DNA from: Colias croceus
Taxonomy: Eukaryota > Arthropoda > Insecta > Lepidoptera > Pieridae
Direction: 5' to 3'
Assembly: GCF_905220415.1 (NCBI RefSeq)
Contig: NC_059541.1
Span: 1,252,501-1,316,500 of the forward strand
DNA length: 64,000 nucleotides
Position 1 is the first letter of the stretch, and every line of letters begins with the position of its first letter. The position numbers and the translations under genes are program-made. Below the pieces are notes generated by a model, which was not told the origin of the DNA, made no database searches, and was given only the letters and a program-made list of their open reading frames with translations. Shown here piece by piece: positions 26,801 to 35,269 of the stretch.

Positions 26801-27536
26801 AGACGATATGGATGAATTACGACGACTTTCCGGCAAGTTTAATGTATCACAAGATGAGACTAATGACCAAGGATTAGAGGTAAGAAGCTTTCAAATCCCT
26901 GTAATAATATCATAATTCATAAGAATAGACTAGAATTGAAGTTTCTTAGGCTTTTTTATAAGCACTTTTGAATTGTCCTAACAAAGTTTTTCCAATTTCC
27001 TTTGATTCGGTTTCGCAAGAAACTCCGTAGTTGCTCTTTTTTTCTTGATGATGCTGAATAATTGAACTTAATAAAGTTGTCTAATGAATTACGCTAGCCT
27101 TTGTTAATGGATTCTTATTTATTTATTAACTCATGAATATCAATGTTAAACTTTATAATTATAATTCCAGGTACGCGTGCATGCAGTGGGCAAGGGCTCA
27201 GCGCAGGCTGTGATAGTGCTGCGGTACGGCGTGGACCCGGCACAGGAGCGCGTGAAGCTGCTGAAGCACGCGCACAAGCGGGCGGCGGCGCGCGCGTGGG
27301 AGCGGGAGAAGGCGCTGGTGGCGGGCGGGTGGGAGGGGAGCGGCGTGTGGAGCGAGGAGGAGAAGGAGGAGCTCATCTCGCACGGCGTCGTGGACGGCTG
27401 GGCCGCGCGCGACGTGCACTCGCTGGCCAGGTTCCCCGCGCTGGCCGACGACCCCGCCAACATCGTGTTCGTGCGCGACGCGCGCCGCAAGCGCCGCCGG
27501 AGCGCCCGCGCGCGGCACCGCTCTGCACTGCACTGA
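8641..27536 (+). CDS. Ten-m: Ten-m (teneurin, odd Oz), 17 exons, 5' end outside window
   Basis: A type II transmembrane teneurin, a cell-surface adhesion receptor for synaptic partner matching and axon guidance. Joined coding exons are 8641-8817, 9041-9337, 9479-11218, 11514-11791, 12030-12246, 12769-12945, 13302-13529, 15184-15519, 15782-15989, 16901-16927, 17661-17877, 19120-19296, 20997-21405, 21929-22163, 22601-26387, 26508-26879 and 27171-27536. All have GT-AG borders and phases that agree, giving one open frame of about 3,081 residues. Order by codon in the window: cytoplasmic Pro-rich part 1-130, membrane helix about 135-157, Ser/Thr-rich stalk to about 738, eight EGF repeats about 880-1140, TTR-like and FN-plug domains about 1200-1500, NHL propeller and YD shell to about 2840, GHH toxin-like end. 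The cytoplasmic motifs PPRNPTMSR and FEPSCLVRTPSGN match Drosophila Ten-m rather than Ten-a from memory. Odd points are the roughly 580-residue stalk and the microexon. The initiator exon is missing from the window. Confidence 0.97.
9041..9337 (+). CDS. Ten-m: Ten-m exon b: end of cytoplasmic domain and membrane helix
   Basis: Acceptor ccttttcag, donor gttagt. It joins in phase 1 to exon a. It encodes a Ser-rich and basic cytoplasmic part, then KCTAIVFIVLFVLLLSIAS, a single hydrophobic helix at its 3' end. With no signal peptide seen and basic residues (FRKGLSSR) on the N-terminal side, this gives type II topology. Confidence 0.95.
9479..11218 (+). CDS. Ten-m: Ten-m exon c: long Ser/Thr-rich extracellular stalk
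   Basis: A 1,740-nt exon, phase 1 to phase 1, encoding about 580 residues between the membrane helix and the conserved ARTFPA block. Thr and Ser dominate, many Asn-x-Ser/Thr sequons are visible, and TSTDETTDFP-type Thr-rich stretches recur, so it looks like a mucin-type stalk. Close to the membrane lies RARRS, a furin-type site. Short Cys clusters (CECSCPVC, CVCP) near the end could form disulfides. The corresponding stretch in Drosophila Ten-m is, as I recall, much shorter. The sequence is low in complexity and probably fast-evolving, but the frame is open throughout and spliced in phase on both sides. Confidence 0.93.
9658..9669 (+). other. Furin-type cleavage site (RARR|S) in Ten-m
   Basis: Codons cgc gct cgt aga encode R-A-R-R followed by Ser, matching the R-x-(K/R)-R furin consensus. 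It lies about 60 residues outside the membrane helix. Vertebrate teneurins also have a furin site just outside the membrane. Cleavage here would release nearly the whole ectodomain. Use of the site is inference. Confidence 0.6.
11514..11791 (+). CDS. Ten-m: Ten-m exon d: conserved block before the EGF repeats
   Basis: Acceptor ttatag, donor gtaagt. It starts in phase 1 and ends in phase 0. It encodes ARTFPAQSFPPDGTTF, then YSYWNMQFYQSE and IPRGASIGVYARRNALPT, which are hallmark teneurin sequences between the stalk and EGF repeat 1. Confidence 0.95.
12030..12246 (+). CDS. Ten-m: Ten-m exon e: EGF repeat 1
   Basis: Acceptor ttgacag, donor gtatgc. It continues the beta-rich block (HWFLSLYNDDGD), then encodes EGF repeat 1 with the pattern CPNGCSGKGECLMGHCQC and GFGGDDC. 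It ends in phase 1. Confidence 0.94.
12640..12768 (+). repeat. Degenerate 40-bp tandem repeat carrying a decoy splice acceptor
   Basis: Blocks beginning ttttccaggt (12,681), ttttccaaat (12,721) and ctttccaggt (12,761) are spaced exactly 40 nt apart, with a weaker block near 12,645. The third block is the real acceptor of the next Ten-m exon. The first contains the same tttccag plus gtgtctgtcc, almost a copy of the true exon start gtgtttgtcc. Using it would add 80 nt and shift the frame. Confidence 0.7.
12769..12945 (+). CDS. Ten-m: Ten-m exon f: EGF repeats 2 and 3
   Basis: Phase 1 at both ends. It encodes EGF 2 (CPVLCSQRGEYINGECQC) and most of EGF 3 (CEVPDCNGHGHCVNGKC). In EGF 2 the third Cys is replaced by Tyr (RGEY instead of HGxC). 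This is the known teneurin feature that leaves one Cys unpaired for covalent dimer formation. Confidence 0.95.
13302..13529 (+). CDS. Ten-m: Ten-m exon g: EGF repeats 3 (end), 4 and 5
   Basis: Acceptor attttcag, donor gtacgt. It encodes the end of EGF 3, EGF 4 (CPHPTCSGHGFCIDGAC) and EGF 5 (CLPDCSGHGAFDVETQTC). EGF 5 has Phe in place of the third Cys, the second dimer-forming repeat of teneurins. It ends in phase 1. Confidence 0.95.
13641..13813 (-). mobile_element. Helitron-like non-autonomous element
   Basis: On the minus strand it starts TCTACACAAATATTATAAAG and ends with the GGGCGAAGCCG hairpin motif followed by CTAG. It is flanked by A on the 5' side and T on the 3' side, as Helitron insertion requires. 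The interior (aaaatcggtccagtagtttt on the plus strand) is shared with the copy at 18,912-19,090. It lies in a Ten-m intron and has no coding capacity. Confidence 0.75.
15184..15519 (+). CDS. Ten-m: Ten-m exon h: EGF repeats 6, 7 and 8
   Basis: Acceptor attccag, donor gtttgt. It encodes EGF 6 (CDLDCGPHGRCVGEAC), EGF 7 (CDPRCSDHGQCKNGTC) and EGF 8 (CPRGCAGHGQCRVAND with CKC), completing eight repeats, then ICDDSKDNDKD. It is phase 1 at both ends. Confidence 0.95.
15782..15989 (+). CDS. Ten-m: Ten-m exon i: Cys-rich linker to TTR-like domain
   Basis: Acceptor ataacag, donor gtgaga. It encodes GLVDCEDPECC, KTSQLCVSSPKP and ITASFFERMKFLIDEGSLQN, the conserved linker after EGF 8. It ends in phase 2, and its last bases (ag) can join either the microexon at 16,901 or the exon at 17,661 in frame. 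Confidence 0.95.
16901..16927 (+). CDS. Ten-m: Ten-m 27-nt microexon j (candidate alternative exon)
   Basis: A 27-nt exon with a strong pyrimidine tract and cag before it (ttttcgctgccag) and gtaaga after it. It is phase 2 on both sides, so inclusion adds exactly nine residues (SMFWNHFNT) and skipping keeps the frame, producing FNE-SRSAVIRGR as in Drosophila Ten-m. Its place just before the TTR-like domain would change spacing there. That it is spliced is inferred from sites and frame. Confidence 0.72.
17661..17877 (+). CDS. Ten-m: Ten-m exon k: TTR-like domain
   Basis: Acceptor atttccag, donor gtatgt. It encodes SAVIRGRVVTSLGSGLVGVRVS and LTREDGWFDLLVNGGGAV, the carboxypeptidase-regulatory or TTR-like domain of teneurins. 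It ends in phase 0. Confidence 0.95.
17930..18095 (+). mobile_element. Helitron-like element, second 5' type
   Basis: It shares with the copy at 18,604 the body ataactcgagaacggct and ttgaagtacgaggatgg. It ends in tgtaccacgggcgaag and ggaccgCTAG followed by T. The 5' start is not clear. It lies in the Ten-m intron between exons k and l. Confidence 0.65.
18604..18773 (+). mobile_element. Helitron-like element with intact ends
   Basis: Starts TCTATAATATAAAAATG after an A and ends GGACCGCTAG before a T, the full Helitron signature with A|T target. It carries the GGGCGAAGCCGGGGCGG subterminal hairpin motif. It is 170 bp and non-coding. Confidence 0.78.
18912..19090 (-). mobile_element. Helitron-like element, inverted next to the previous copy
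   Basis: On the minus strand it starts TCTACACTAATATTATAAAG and runs to the GGGCGAAGCCGGGGCGG motif. The terminal CTAG is damaged (cttg). With the copy at 18,604-18,773 it forms an inverted pair in one intron, and the shared 3' ends could pair in pre-mRNA. Confidence 0.72.
19120..19296 (+). CDS. Ten-m: Ten-m exon l: start of FN-plug
   Basis: Acceptor ccttcag, donor gtgaat, phase 0 at both ends. It encodes VVIIDEVVMTT, AHDYDLMKPVVLATW, FQGACPDKSAILAESQ, all conserved in teneurins. Confidence 0.94.
20152..20735. mobile_element. Harbinger-like MITE, 584 bp
   Basis: Terminal inverted repeats GGCCCTTCTCCCATTACG (left) and, in reverse complement, GGCCCTTCTGCCATTAGG (right), followed by more weakly matching subterminal sequence. 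It is flanked by TTA on both sides (20,149-20,151 and 20,736-20,738), the 3-bp TWA duplication typical of PIF/Harbinger transposons. It has no transposase. It sits in the Ten-m intron between exons l and m. Confidence 0.75.
20997..21405 (+). CDS. Ten-m: Ten-m exon m: FN-plug
   Basis: Acceptor ttccag, donor gtaaga. It encodes VQESLQIPGTGLNLVYHS, FTYPWNRLNVYRQRVYG and WNLDIHHRYNFHEG, the FN-plug that closes the bottom of the YD barrel. It starts in phase 0 and ends in phase 1. Confidence 0.95.
21672..21830. mobile_element. Harbinger-like MITE, 159 bp, near-perfect hairpin
   Basis: Ends GTGCCCTTACGCACTAGC and its reverse complement. Most of the element folds into one long hairpin, broken by an extra GC-rich insert (ggggcggttgaccgcg) in the left arm. 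It is flanked by TAA on both sides (21,669-21,671 and 21,831-21,833). It is non-coding and lies in the intron between Ten-m exons m and n. Confidence 0.82.
21929..22163 (+). CDS. Ten-m: Ten-m exon n: start of NHL propeller
   Basis: Acceptor tccccag, donor gtgagt. It encodes ILQKGDGTNIYLKHKPRLL, then APDGSLFVGDFNLVRKLAPDG, the first NHL blade. It has a GC-rich middle part compared with neighbouring exons. It starts in phase 1 and ends in phase 2. Confidence 0.94.
22601..26387 (+). CDS. Ten-m: Ten-m exon o: NHL propeller, YD shell and Rhs-like core
   Basis: A 3,787-nt exon encoding 1,262 residues. The N-terminal third holds NHL blades (for example YRYHMALSPLDGTLYISD, LAYPKGVAVSIDNVLFFADG, VMPQSIAFGAAGDLYVAESD). 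The rest is the YD-repeat shell (YDEFGRLTS, YDRAGRLHEIRYGDGS, YDGNARL, YNSRGQFIHAFE), ending in the Rhs-type closing block YDPVVGQWMTP. In known teneurin structures the shell is a large barrel related to bacterial Tc-toxin and Rhs proteins. Phase 2 in, phase 0 out, with no stops. Confidence 0.97.
26508..26879 (+). CDS. Ten-m: Ten-m exon p: linker domain before the C-terminal domain
   Basis: Acceptor atttcag, donor gtaaga, phase 0 at both ends, 124 codons. It encodes LLPRVSYKRGVFGEGVLISR, NNSYFLDVHFSIHDQDVFYF, VKDNSLKIRDDMDELRRL, the conserved antibiotic-binding-like domain that leaves the barrel. Confidence 0.95.
27171..27536 (+). CDS. Ten-m: Ten-m last exon q: C-terminal GHH (toxin-like) domain
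   Basis: Acceptor attccag, stop TGA at 27,534-27,536. It encodes AVIVLRYGVDPAQERVKLL, HKRAAARAWEREK, WSEEEKEELISHGVVDGW and LADDPANIVFVRDARRKRR, the Tox-GHH-like domain and basic tail of teneurins, source of the TCAP-type peptide in vertebrates. No nuclease activity is claimed. The exon is strikingly GC-rich, with nearly every third codon position G or C, while exon o is AT-rich. Confidence 0.95.
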   Translation, partial: VRVHAVGKGSAQAVIVLRYGVDPAQERVKLLKHAHKRAAARAWEREKALVAGGWEGSGVWSEEEKEELISHGVVDGWAARDVHSLARFPALADDPANIVFVRDARRKRRRSARARHRSALH

Positions 27537-29850
27537 GCGACCGCGCCGACCGCACCCGCTTATATACCCGTCTGAACGTTTGTCATTGGTTGATACCATT
27601 GAGATAATATTACTACATATGGAGGAAGCACCACGAACAAAATCTGTGCGCCATTTTTTTGCTCTAAGTTTTAAAAATTATTATCTAGTTAGGTACTTAC
27701 CAATGAAAGTTATTCCTTTGCACTTTTCCGTATTATTTGTATTATTTGTGCAATATCGTAACACACACGAAGGCATATTTGATGCGTTTCACTTTAAAAC
27801 AAATAAAAAATGTGCGTGCAGTTACGCCATATAGCGTATGTTGAACGGAACTTATGTGATGTAGGCGGTGTCGTCTCCATATGTATATCTCAATGTTTTT
27901 TACGCGTGTTTTCTATTGACGGAATTGCGTTTGCGGGGACGATAGTACCGCGTCGCGTTTCGGCGCTCGAATCTCGTTTGTGAATCTCTTGAGATCTCGC
28001 GACAGGGTACCGGGTCGATTCGACCCCTGACAAGCATAATATATCGAAACGATAATACTCAATTACGATCACAATTTTTTACCCTTTTCTATTATTTTAC
28101 GCCCCCATCTTGTATACCCTACGTATCGCTAACGTCGATCCTTTACTTTTTCGAAGTATCGCGTCCTCCTATGATATTTTTAGCCAAATATTTCGTTCTA
28201 TCGCTTACCCTTAAGTGATTGTAAATAATATTTTATTCTTGTAGTCGGTTCCTTTAAACGATAGACCTGAGGTCTTTTCACTTCGCAATACTATTACTGT
28301 TTAAGCAATAATTTTATCATTATAAATATGTAGCGTTAGGTTTTTATAATTCATTAAACCTATGTAAGATAGTCCCGTCTCGCAACTCATATCAAACCGT
28401 TTCACTCGTCTGAATACTTTCGTTCCGGTTTACTAGAACCATAGCCCACACTATTAGATAAAACTTCATATTCTCCTCCCTAATTTTCTACTATTTTCTC
28501 CCAGAGAAAGGCCTATAATAGACTCTACTAGACTTTACGTTATACACTTCCAGTTTCCTACTAATAGATAGATTGTTTACGCACTGAAGTTATTTTAATG
28601 TACATTTTATATCGAGTTAATTTTACTAACATGGTCTCTTTACAAATTAACGTAAGTCGAAACTTGAATACGTACAATGTATGTGTTGTACAATAATCGA
28701 TATTAGAATATTATCAGTGTAGAGGTAACTTCTTGTTGACTTATCCATCGCCATTATAGACTGATTATGTGATTTACGCGCAAAAATACTCAATTTTTAT
28801 TTTTATTTTGCCAAATGTTTATTAATAAGGAATTGTATTGTTAATCTTTTTTATGTAATCTTATACTTTTTTATGTGTTAATAATGATGTTATTGATTGC
28901 AATCCGACGTAAGTCAGCAAGAAGGAATGTATAAAATCGCGTAGTTTCATAGTGTTTGTCCATAAATGTTTCATTTAAATTGTGGTGTCTACTCTATGTT
29001 AGATGTATCATTTAAATGCTAGATGACTGAATGATAGGCGTGGAATATTTTTTACGAAAAGTTTATAAAAATAATATAAAAAGTTAATGAAATAAATTTT
29101 TAATCTACGTACGCTCCTTAGCAAGCGGGGCTACATGGTGATATTTTTGCAAAATGTGACTAAACGAAGCAATACTTTGTAATGTAATACGTCTTATCCT
29201 TTATTTAGTAACTATAAGGTGTAATTTTTTATTTATAATAATTAATGTAATAATATATATGATATTTATATCTATTGTGAATGTAGTTATTGATTTCGCG
29301 GTGATATATTATAGAGCGTATTATCTTTTTTATAATGTATAAAGATTCTAATTTGTAAATAGGTACTTAAAAGTTGTAACGTGTAAAAAATAATTGTACA
29401 TATCTTTACGCTTGAATTATTTATGTAACTAAATAAGTTTAGGCTAACGTAACTAACGTCAGGCTAGGTGCAGTTTCGGGGCTTTAGTCAAATTTGCCGA
29501 TCGGTTGGATATCCACATACTTACAAACGCATTTATAATCATTTAGGACGTTGTTGATTTTATACTTTTTTTACTGGCTAACAAATCGATCAGGCAACTC
29601 TTTAGTGTCATCGACAACCTTACCATAGACTAAGCTTCTAGAATATTAGTGAGCTTGAGAATGCGATCGCATTTAATAAGTAGACTCCTCTGCCGCATTT
29701 GTAGATATGGCGTAGAGCCGGGTTATGTGTATAGTCTGCAGTCAGCTGTGTAAGTCAATAGCTCGTGCGTGCGTGTAAGCATGTACAATAATAAATATAG
29801 TATTCTAATGGAATATGTAATAAAAAGTAATAAACTGTCATTTTGTTTTC
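27537..29850 (+). other. Ten-m 3' UTR
   Basis: About 2.3 kb of AT-rich sequence with no exons or long open frame. Three AATAAA signals crowd together at 29,790-29,795, 29,819-29,824 and 29,829-29,834, so the transcript probably ends near 29,850. An earlier aataaa occurs near 29,091. A dispersed repeat lies at 27,775-27,897. Confidence 0.65.
27775..27897 (+). repeat. Dispersed repeat in the Ten-m 3' UTR
   Basis: The block atatttgatgcg through aggcggtgtcgtctccat to tatctcaatg recurs inverted at 57,867-57,993, about 90 percent identical by eye. No terminal repeats or coding capacity are seen, so the class is unknown. Confidence 0.75.
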
Positions 29851-29977
29851 TTTCGTACCTTACCCTAGTTTTATAGAAAACACACATTTCACATACTACA
29901 CTAATGTTGTGAATATAAATAATACTTACATGTTTAAAATGACTCGTAAACTTCTAAACCGATTTTGAAGTCTTTTA

Positions 29978-30186
29978 GGCTGGTTGCAGAGCTTGACCGA
30001 CCATCAGTGCGTACGTCAGTCACGCTTGTCATATGTATGGAAATTCATAAAACCGTTCATAGCTAGACCGAACATACGCACGCGTATTGTCATGCGCATT
30101 AGTGTCATAGTCATACAATAATTGTTGATGCGTATCGTCAGGACCGACGGTACGCACTGACGGTCAGTCAAGCTCTGCAACCAGCA
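29978..30186. mobile_element. MITE, 209 bp, TA-flanked
   Basis: Inverted ends gctggttgcagagcttga and tcaagctctgcaaccagc enclose subterminal inverted blocks (cagtgcgtac). It is flanked by TA on both sides, which suggests a Tc1/mariner-type or similar source. It lies just past the Ten-m 3' end. Confidence 0.65.
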
Positions 30187-31645
30187 TAAAGCTATATTTA
30201 TTCATATCCTCCAATCAATTCCATCCTGATGATTTAAAATTATTAAATTCAATTTTAAAAAATGTAACTTTGTATAGATTTTAGATAACATTTTTGGAGA
30301 GCACTCTATAATAATTGATACTAAAGTTCTATCATTAAAATACACAGTCCTAATGTACAAAAAATGTTAAAATTGTACTCAAATGTGATTTTAAAATTAT
30401 TTATATTCAAAGAAACAAACATTTAAGCAAAAAGCTTATTTTCTCAAGAGCTCTATAAGCTAGCTGATGACACAAAAAACTAATTCAGCCTCATTATAAT
30501 TTTTTGTCGCTGATTGTATGCTACATAATATACAATAGTGCAATTCTCATGTTCACTATCCACCTCTCTAATCGACTATACATTCGTATTATACGTGTCC
30601 TCGCTAGCAGTAGTACAGTATGTTCCTTGATTACGTCCGAAATCGTAAGCCGAAAAGCGAGTGCACTGTTTACAAATGCTTGTTCGTTTTTGCCTTGAGA
30701 TATTGAACCCAGAACTTATTTTATGAAAAATAAACAATTCTGCCTAATGTCTATAATAACTTAGAACCTTATTGATGAAACTGCAGTAGGTACACCTACG
30801 TACTTTTTCTTACTTTTTTAATGTTGAACAAAAGTAAAGCAGCTAAGTACATAAATATAATTTTTACATCAACTAAAAGTATTGTTTAGTTTTAGGAACT
30901 CAATTGATACTTTAGTTATAGAATAGGTACTAATCGTTTTCCTAAAACACTGTACGTACGTTCCTTCTTCAAACCTTTGCTAATAACTTCACTTTTTGTA
31001 AGCAACCTTTAGCCTTCTCATACCATACACGTGCATTAAACGTATATAAAATACCTAATAATAGTTTAAAAAAACTAAAAAACACGCTTTTTATAGAAAA
31101 CCGAACTAAAAAATAGAAAATTTTATCAAATTAGTGTATTGTCATCGGTCCTCAATAAATCTACAAAGTTTGAACGAAATCTGGCCGTTTACAGTGGGTC
31201 AAAATTGCGCCCAAAGAAGTCGGTTACAAACATACAAACATACAGGTGAAGCTAATATAAAGCGTGTAAAAACAAATCTAAGAGAGACATTTTTAAAGAA
31301 TAGAAAAAATTCGACCACAAGTTGCCTTTCGCCTGTTCGGTCAGCCGATAGCGACCACCGCGCAACAGCAGCGCGACAGGTTCGTGACTAGTCGTAAGGC
31401 TAAGCGCGCACCACGATTTTAATTTTTGCGACACGATTTCAAAATCGCGCTGTAGAAAATCGCAGAGAGTACGGTGCGCGCACAGCGATAATTTAATAGT
31501 GATCCTTACTCACTTTCATCATGGATTTCGTACAAGTTGCTTGTCTTTATTTACTACTTCGGAGGATAAGAAGAAAAAAAAAGAAAATTCGTCTTTATTG
31601 GACTCATTCTTTTACAGCAGATAGAATTGTCAAAAGTTTCTTTTA

Positions 31646-31821
31646 TCCATACTTATATTATAAATGCGAAAGTAACTCTGTCTGTCTGTAAATTTGGTAT
31701 AGAGATATTTTGACACCCGAGAAAGGACATATGATCGGTTTTATCCCGGAAATCCCACGGGAACGGGAACTATGCGGGTTTTTCTTTGACTGCGCGGGCG
31801 ATGCCGCGGGTGGAAAGCTAG
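31646..31821 (+). mobile_element. Helitron-like element nested in the Harbinger-like element
   Basis: Starts TCCATACTTATATTATAAATG after an A and ends AAAGCTAG before a T. It shares gcgaaagtaactctgtctgt with the copy at 34,193. The 3' hairpin differs (gcgggcgatgccgcggg). Confidence 0.7.
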
Positions 31822-31829
31822 TCAGAAAT

Positions 31830-31988
31830 ATAATGAACTTCGGATGTATCCCAAAAAATTCTTTGGCTATTATAGAATGAAAATTCCGCCAAAGGGCTGC
31901 CCTTTGTGCTTTTTTATTTTTTTTATTATTGTAACCTTTATGTTTATTTTGTTTCTTGTACAATAAAGTGTTAAATAAATAAATAAAT
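31830..31988 (+). mobile_element. 3' fragment resembling a non-LTR retrotransposon tail
   Basis: Sequence ending in ttgtacaataaagtgttaaa and a short run of aaat repeats, typical of a 5'-truncated LINE tail. No reverse-transcriptase coding is present, so the class is uncertain. Confidence 0.35.
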
Positions 31989-33444
31989 TCAAACCTTTGA
32001 CAGATTACTGAGTTTATGTTTACCAAACAGTACCTACCTATACCACTACGATGTTTACTGTTGGACAGACGAAACACAAGTGAAGTGCCAGCCGGGCCCG
32101 AGTGTGCGATTTTATTATCGCAGTGCGCGCGGTACCATACAATTTCATATTCTGCATTTCATTTTCGCGACAATCGCGTCGCGAGCAGTCGCAGCAAAAT
32201 GTGACAAATCACAATTTTAAAATCGCTGCGATTATTTAATCGCATGTGCGCGCATTGTCATAGTAACTCATACGTTGTATTTCTGCGATAAAATAATCAC
32301 GCTGCATAAAATCGTGGTGCGCGCTTAGCCTAACTCGTAAAACGTCAAAAAAAATCGTAGGTAAACTATTGCGTCGCTGTCGCACAACATCATTTCTTCG
32401 ACCGTGATTTTGTATGGAAAGCAGCGCCACTCATAAGGCGGCAACTGGTGGTACTACATATTTTTATAAACAAGCTATGTACATACTGTAAAGTTGCTCT
32501 CACATTTATCAATGAATTTAGAATGTTCGTGACATGTTGGTAATAATGTATTTTTTGATTATAAGGTTGATTTTTCAGCTTGACAACTTTAAGATAAAGT
32601 AGACTTGAATGTAAACGGTTTCGTTTTTTCTTTTCTATTTCGGAACCTTAGAAAGTTCATGTTATACTATTTTAGGATTTATGTGTGATAGTGAAATATA
32701 TCTTAGTTACTGAAACATGTTCAAAATTCGTTCATCATTTCCATATTACATTAGATTGGCAAAAGCTATTTTCGTAATTTATGATATTTTTAGCGAATTA
32801 CGGTTACGGTTTAGCGAATTACCTAGTAAGTGAAGTGGACTACGGCAGACTTTGGGTCAGAAGAAATAAAAGAGAAGTTTTGAAATAATACGATTTATTT
32901 ATAAAAATAATTTTATAATCTATAAAAGCACTTTTACAGTGATATGTTTTTCAAATATAAAAAAAATAACTGGATCGTATACAAAAACTTTTAACCATAG
33001 GAACACTTAGGACTAAATTTTCACAATATTATACAAACAATCTAATTATAAAAATACCAGTAAAATAATACAATTTCACGTTACAAAAATCAGTCGAATA
33101 TTTAAAAAATGGCTAGTAATTTCAATAAAACTGTACACATAAGATTTTCTTGGTAAAATAAAAAATGTATCGGAAAAACACGATCAAGAATTATAATTAT
33201 AAAAAAAAATAAGTATAATGTTTTTTTTTTGTCTATTTAATTCTACACATGTAATATTTCATAATACAATTAACTCACAAAGCATTAACATTTTCTAACG
33301 AAAACTACCTTCATTGAGATTTGTGACATCTTATAGATAACGAATAATCTCTTTTATATATTTACACAATATTAAGTCAACACTAGAAATACTATAAAAA
33401 TAAAGGCAAGAAGTGTAAATGCTCACAATTTTAATCAAAAATGT

Positions 33445-33852
33445 ATACAGGGTTACTTGTAAAACATCAGCAACCTCGCAGGACAAGATAGCTAACATCA
33501 TAAGTAACAACATTTGTTCTACGACTTTTGGCATAACGCAATAAATTATTTTTAAATGATTTTTTAAGCTTTTATTGAACTCTCCTAACATTTGTAAGTC
33601 TATGTTCTATTCATTATCGAAAGGACGACGCGACGCCCCCTTCCCCCTCTAGTTCGCTCCTTGTTTACGTAATTTTTGGGATGCGCGTAGAGCTTATAAT
33701 AATAATCAAACGGAAAATTAAAGGAATATTTATAATAAAATCTGAAAATAAAATCTAGCAAATTATCAAAAGTCGTAGAACAAATGTTGTTACTTATGAT
33801 GTTAGGTATCTTGTCCTGCGAGGTTGCTGGTGTTTTACAAGTTACCCTGTAT
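33445..33852. mobile_element. Fold-back element with about 85-bp arms
   Basis: Arms at 33,445-33,530 and 33,767-33,852 are near-perfect inverted copies beginning tatacagggttacttgt and containing caacctcgcaggacaag. A unique interior of about 235 bp holds a short C-rich stretch. The TA next to each end suggests a TA target. It is non-coding. Confidence 0.7.
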
Positions 33853-34192
33853 ATAAAAAAGTTTTTTTAGACTAACATTACATAATGTTATAATTGAATC
33901 TCTTATCATTATATTCCCGAATATTTTAAACACATTTGCGTTAAGCTGCAATCAAAATACATAAACTTCAGGAACCAAAACATTGTCATAAGAAGATAAT
34001 AAAACCATTCGCCAAAGGAAATGTTTTTTTCTTTAATCGCAATTATTTATATACAGTAACGATAATCTATTATCTATACGAATATTATGAAGCCGAAGAG
34101 TTTGTTTGAACGCGTTAATCTCAGGAACTACTGGTCCGATTTGAAAAACTCTTGCGGTGTTAGATAGCCATCGAGGTAGGCTATAGGCCTAA

Positions 34193-34379
34193 TCCATATT
34201 AATATTATAAATGCGAAAGTAACTCTGTCTGTCTGTCTGTCTGTTACTCAATCACGCCTAAACCAATGAACCAATTTGCATGAAATTTGGTATGGAGATA
34301 TTTTGATACCCGAGAAAGGACATAGGCTACCTTTTATTGCGAAATATGTACCACGGGCGAAGCCGGGGCGGACCTCTAG
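34193..34379 (+). mobile_element. Helitron-like element, intact ends
   Basis: Starts TCCATATTAATATTATAAATG after an A and ends in GGGCGAAGCCGGGGCGG, gacctCTAG before a T. It contains a (gtct)n stretch near the 5' end. Intergenic. Confidence 0.76.
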
Positions 34380-35269
34380 TAAATAATAAAATAATTATTT
34401 TTTTTTTTTTAATTATAAAAAGAATTAGCGATCGACGTAACAATTGTAATACAAGTATGTTTAGGAAAATAATTTAGTGTAGCTTAAAATAAGACGGATA
34501 AGACCGCACAGTGCTCAATACGAGCAAGTCTATAAAAAATAATTTCAAAAGATAAAGCCTCAATTAAAGTACATGATTTACGTATTTTAAAGTATTAAAA
34601 AATACAGTATATAGGCGATAATAATAGTAATTTATATATTTAGTAAGTATCTAATCAATAACATCGTTTTATAAATAAATATATCTATAACTATTTATTT
34701 GTATGTAATTGCATAAACATGCACCTATGTGCAATTTCTATTCAATAATTCGTGTTTAATGTTCATTAAGAACATACTAATTTAACTAATAATGGAATAC
34801 TTTCTTAAGTTTAATAATTTTAATTACGTCATAATATCAGGCAAACATACAAAAAAATGCGACGTTTTTCGTCTAACACAACATCAACCTTTTTCCCTTC
34901 CATGCTTTTCCTAAACAAAAAAATGTCTTTTTTACAACAAACCAAAGACAAATTAAATAAATATCAAACACTACCTCATAACTGTGATTTTCACTATATT
35001 AATGTCTTTTTATCACGTGATGCTTAATTAGTAATTTCAAAGTTCCCTTCACCTTTGGCAATAAATACTTGATGAGATTTTAATCTAACCACCCCCTTCC
35101 TTTTTCCTTTATCACTCACGAAATCACGTGAAAATCTCATAATCACTTTGTAAGGAATGTATTTAAATATTTCGAAAATACACTACTATTAAATTTTTTA
35201 TCCACAATCACTATCTCATTTATACAAATCTCATTTACAAAGCATTTTAATGCTATAAAACAAAATATT

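Larger units (their letters stand above)
31398..32330. mobile_element. Harbinger-like element with nested insertions
   Basis: Terminal inverted repeats GGCTAAGCGCGCACCACG and its reverse complement, flanked by TAA (31,395-31,397 and 32,331-32,333). The interior carries a Helitron-like copy (31,646-31,821) and a LINE-like 3' tail, so the original element was shorter. There is no transposase frame. Confidence 0.72.

Noticed and set aside
27146..27607. Several long frames on both strands over the last Ten-m exon
   Set aside because: High GC removes stop codons in all frames. Only the frame at 27,171-27,536 continues the teneurin.
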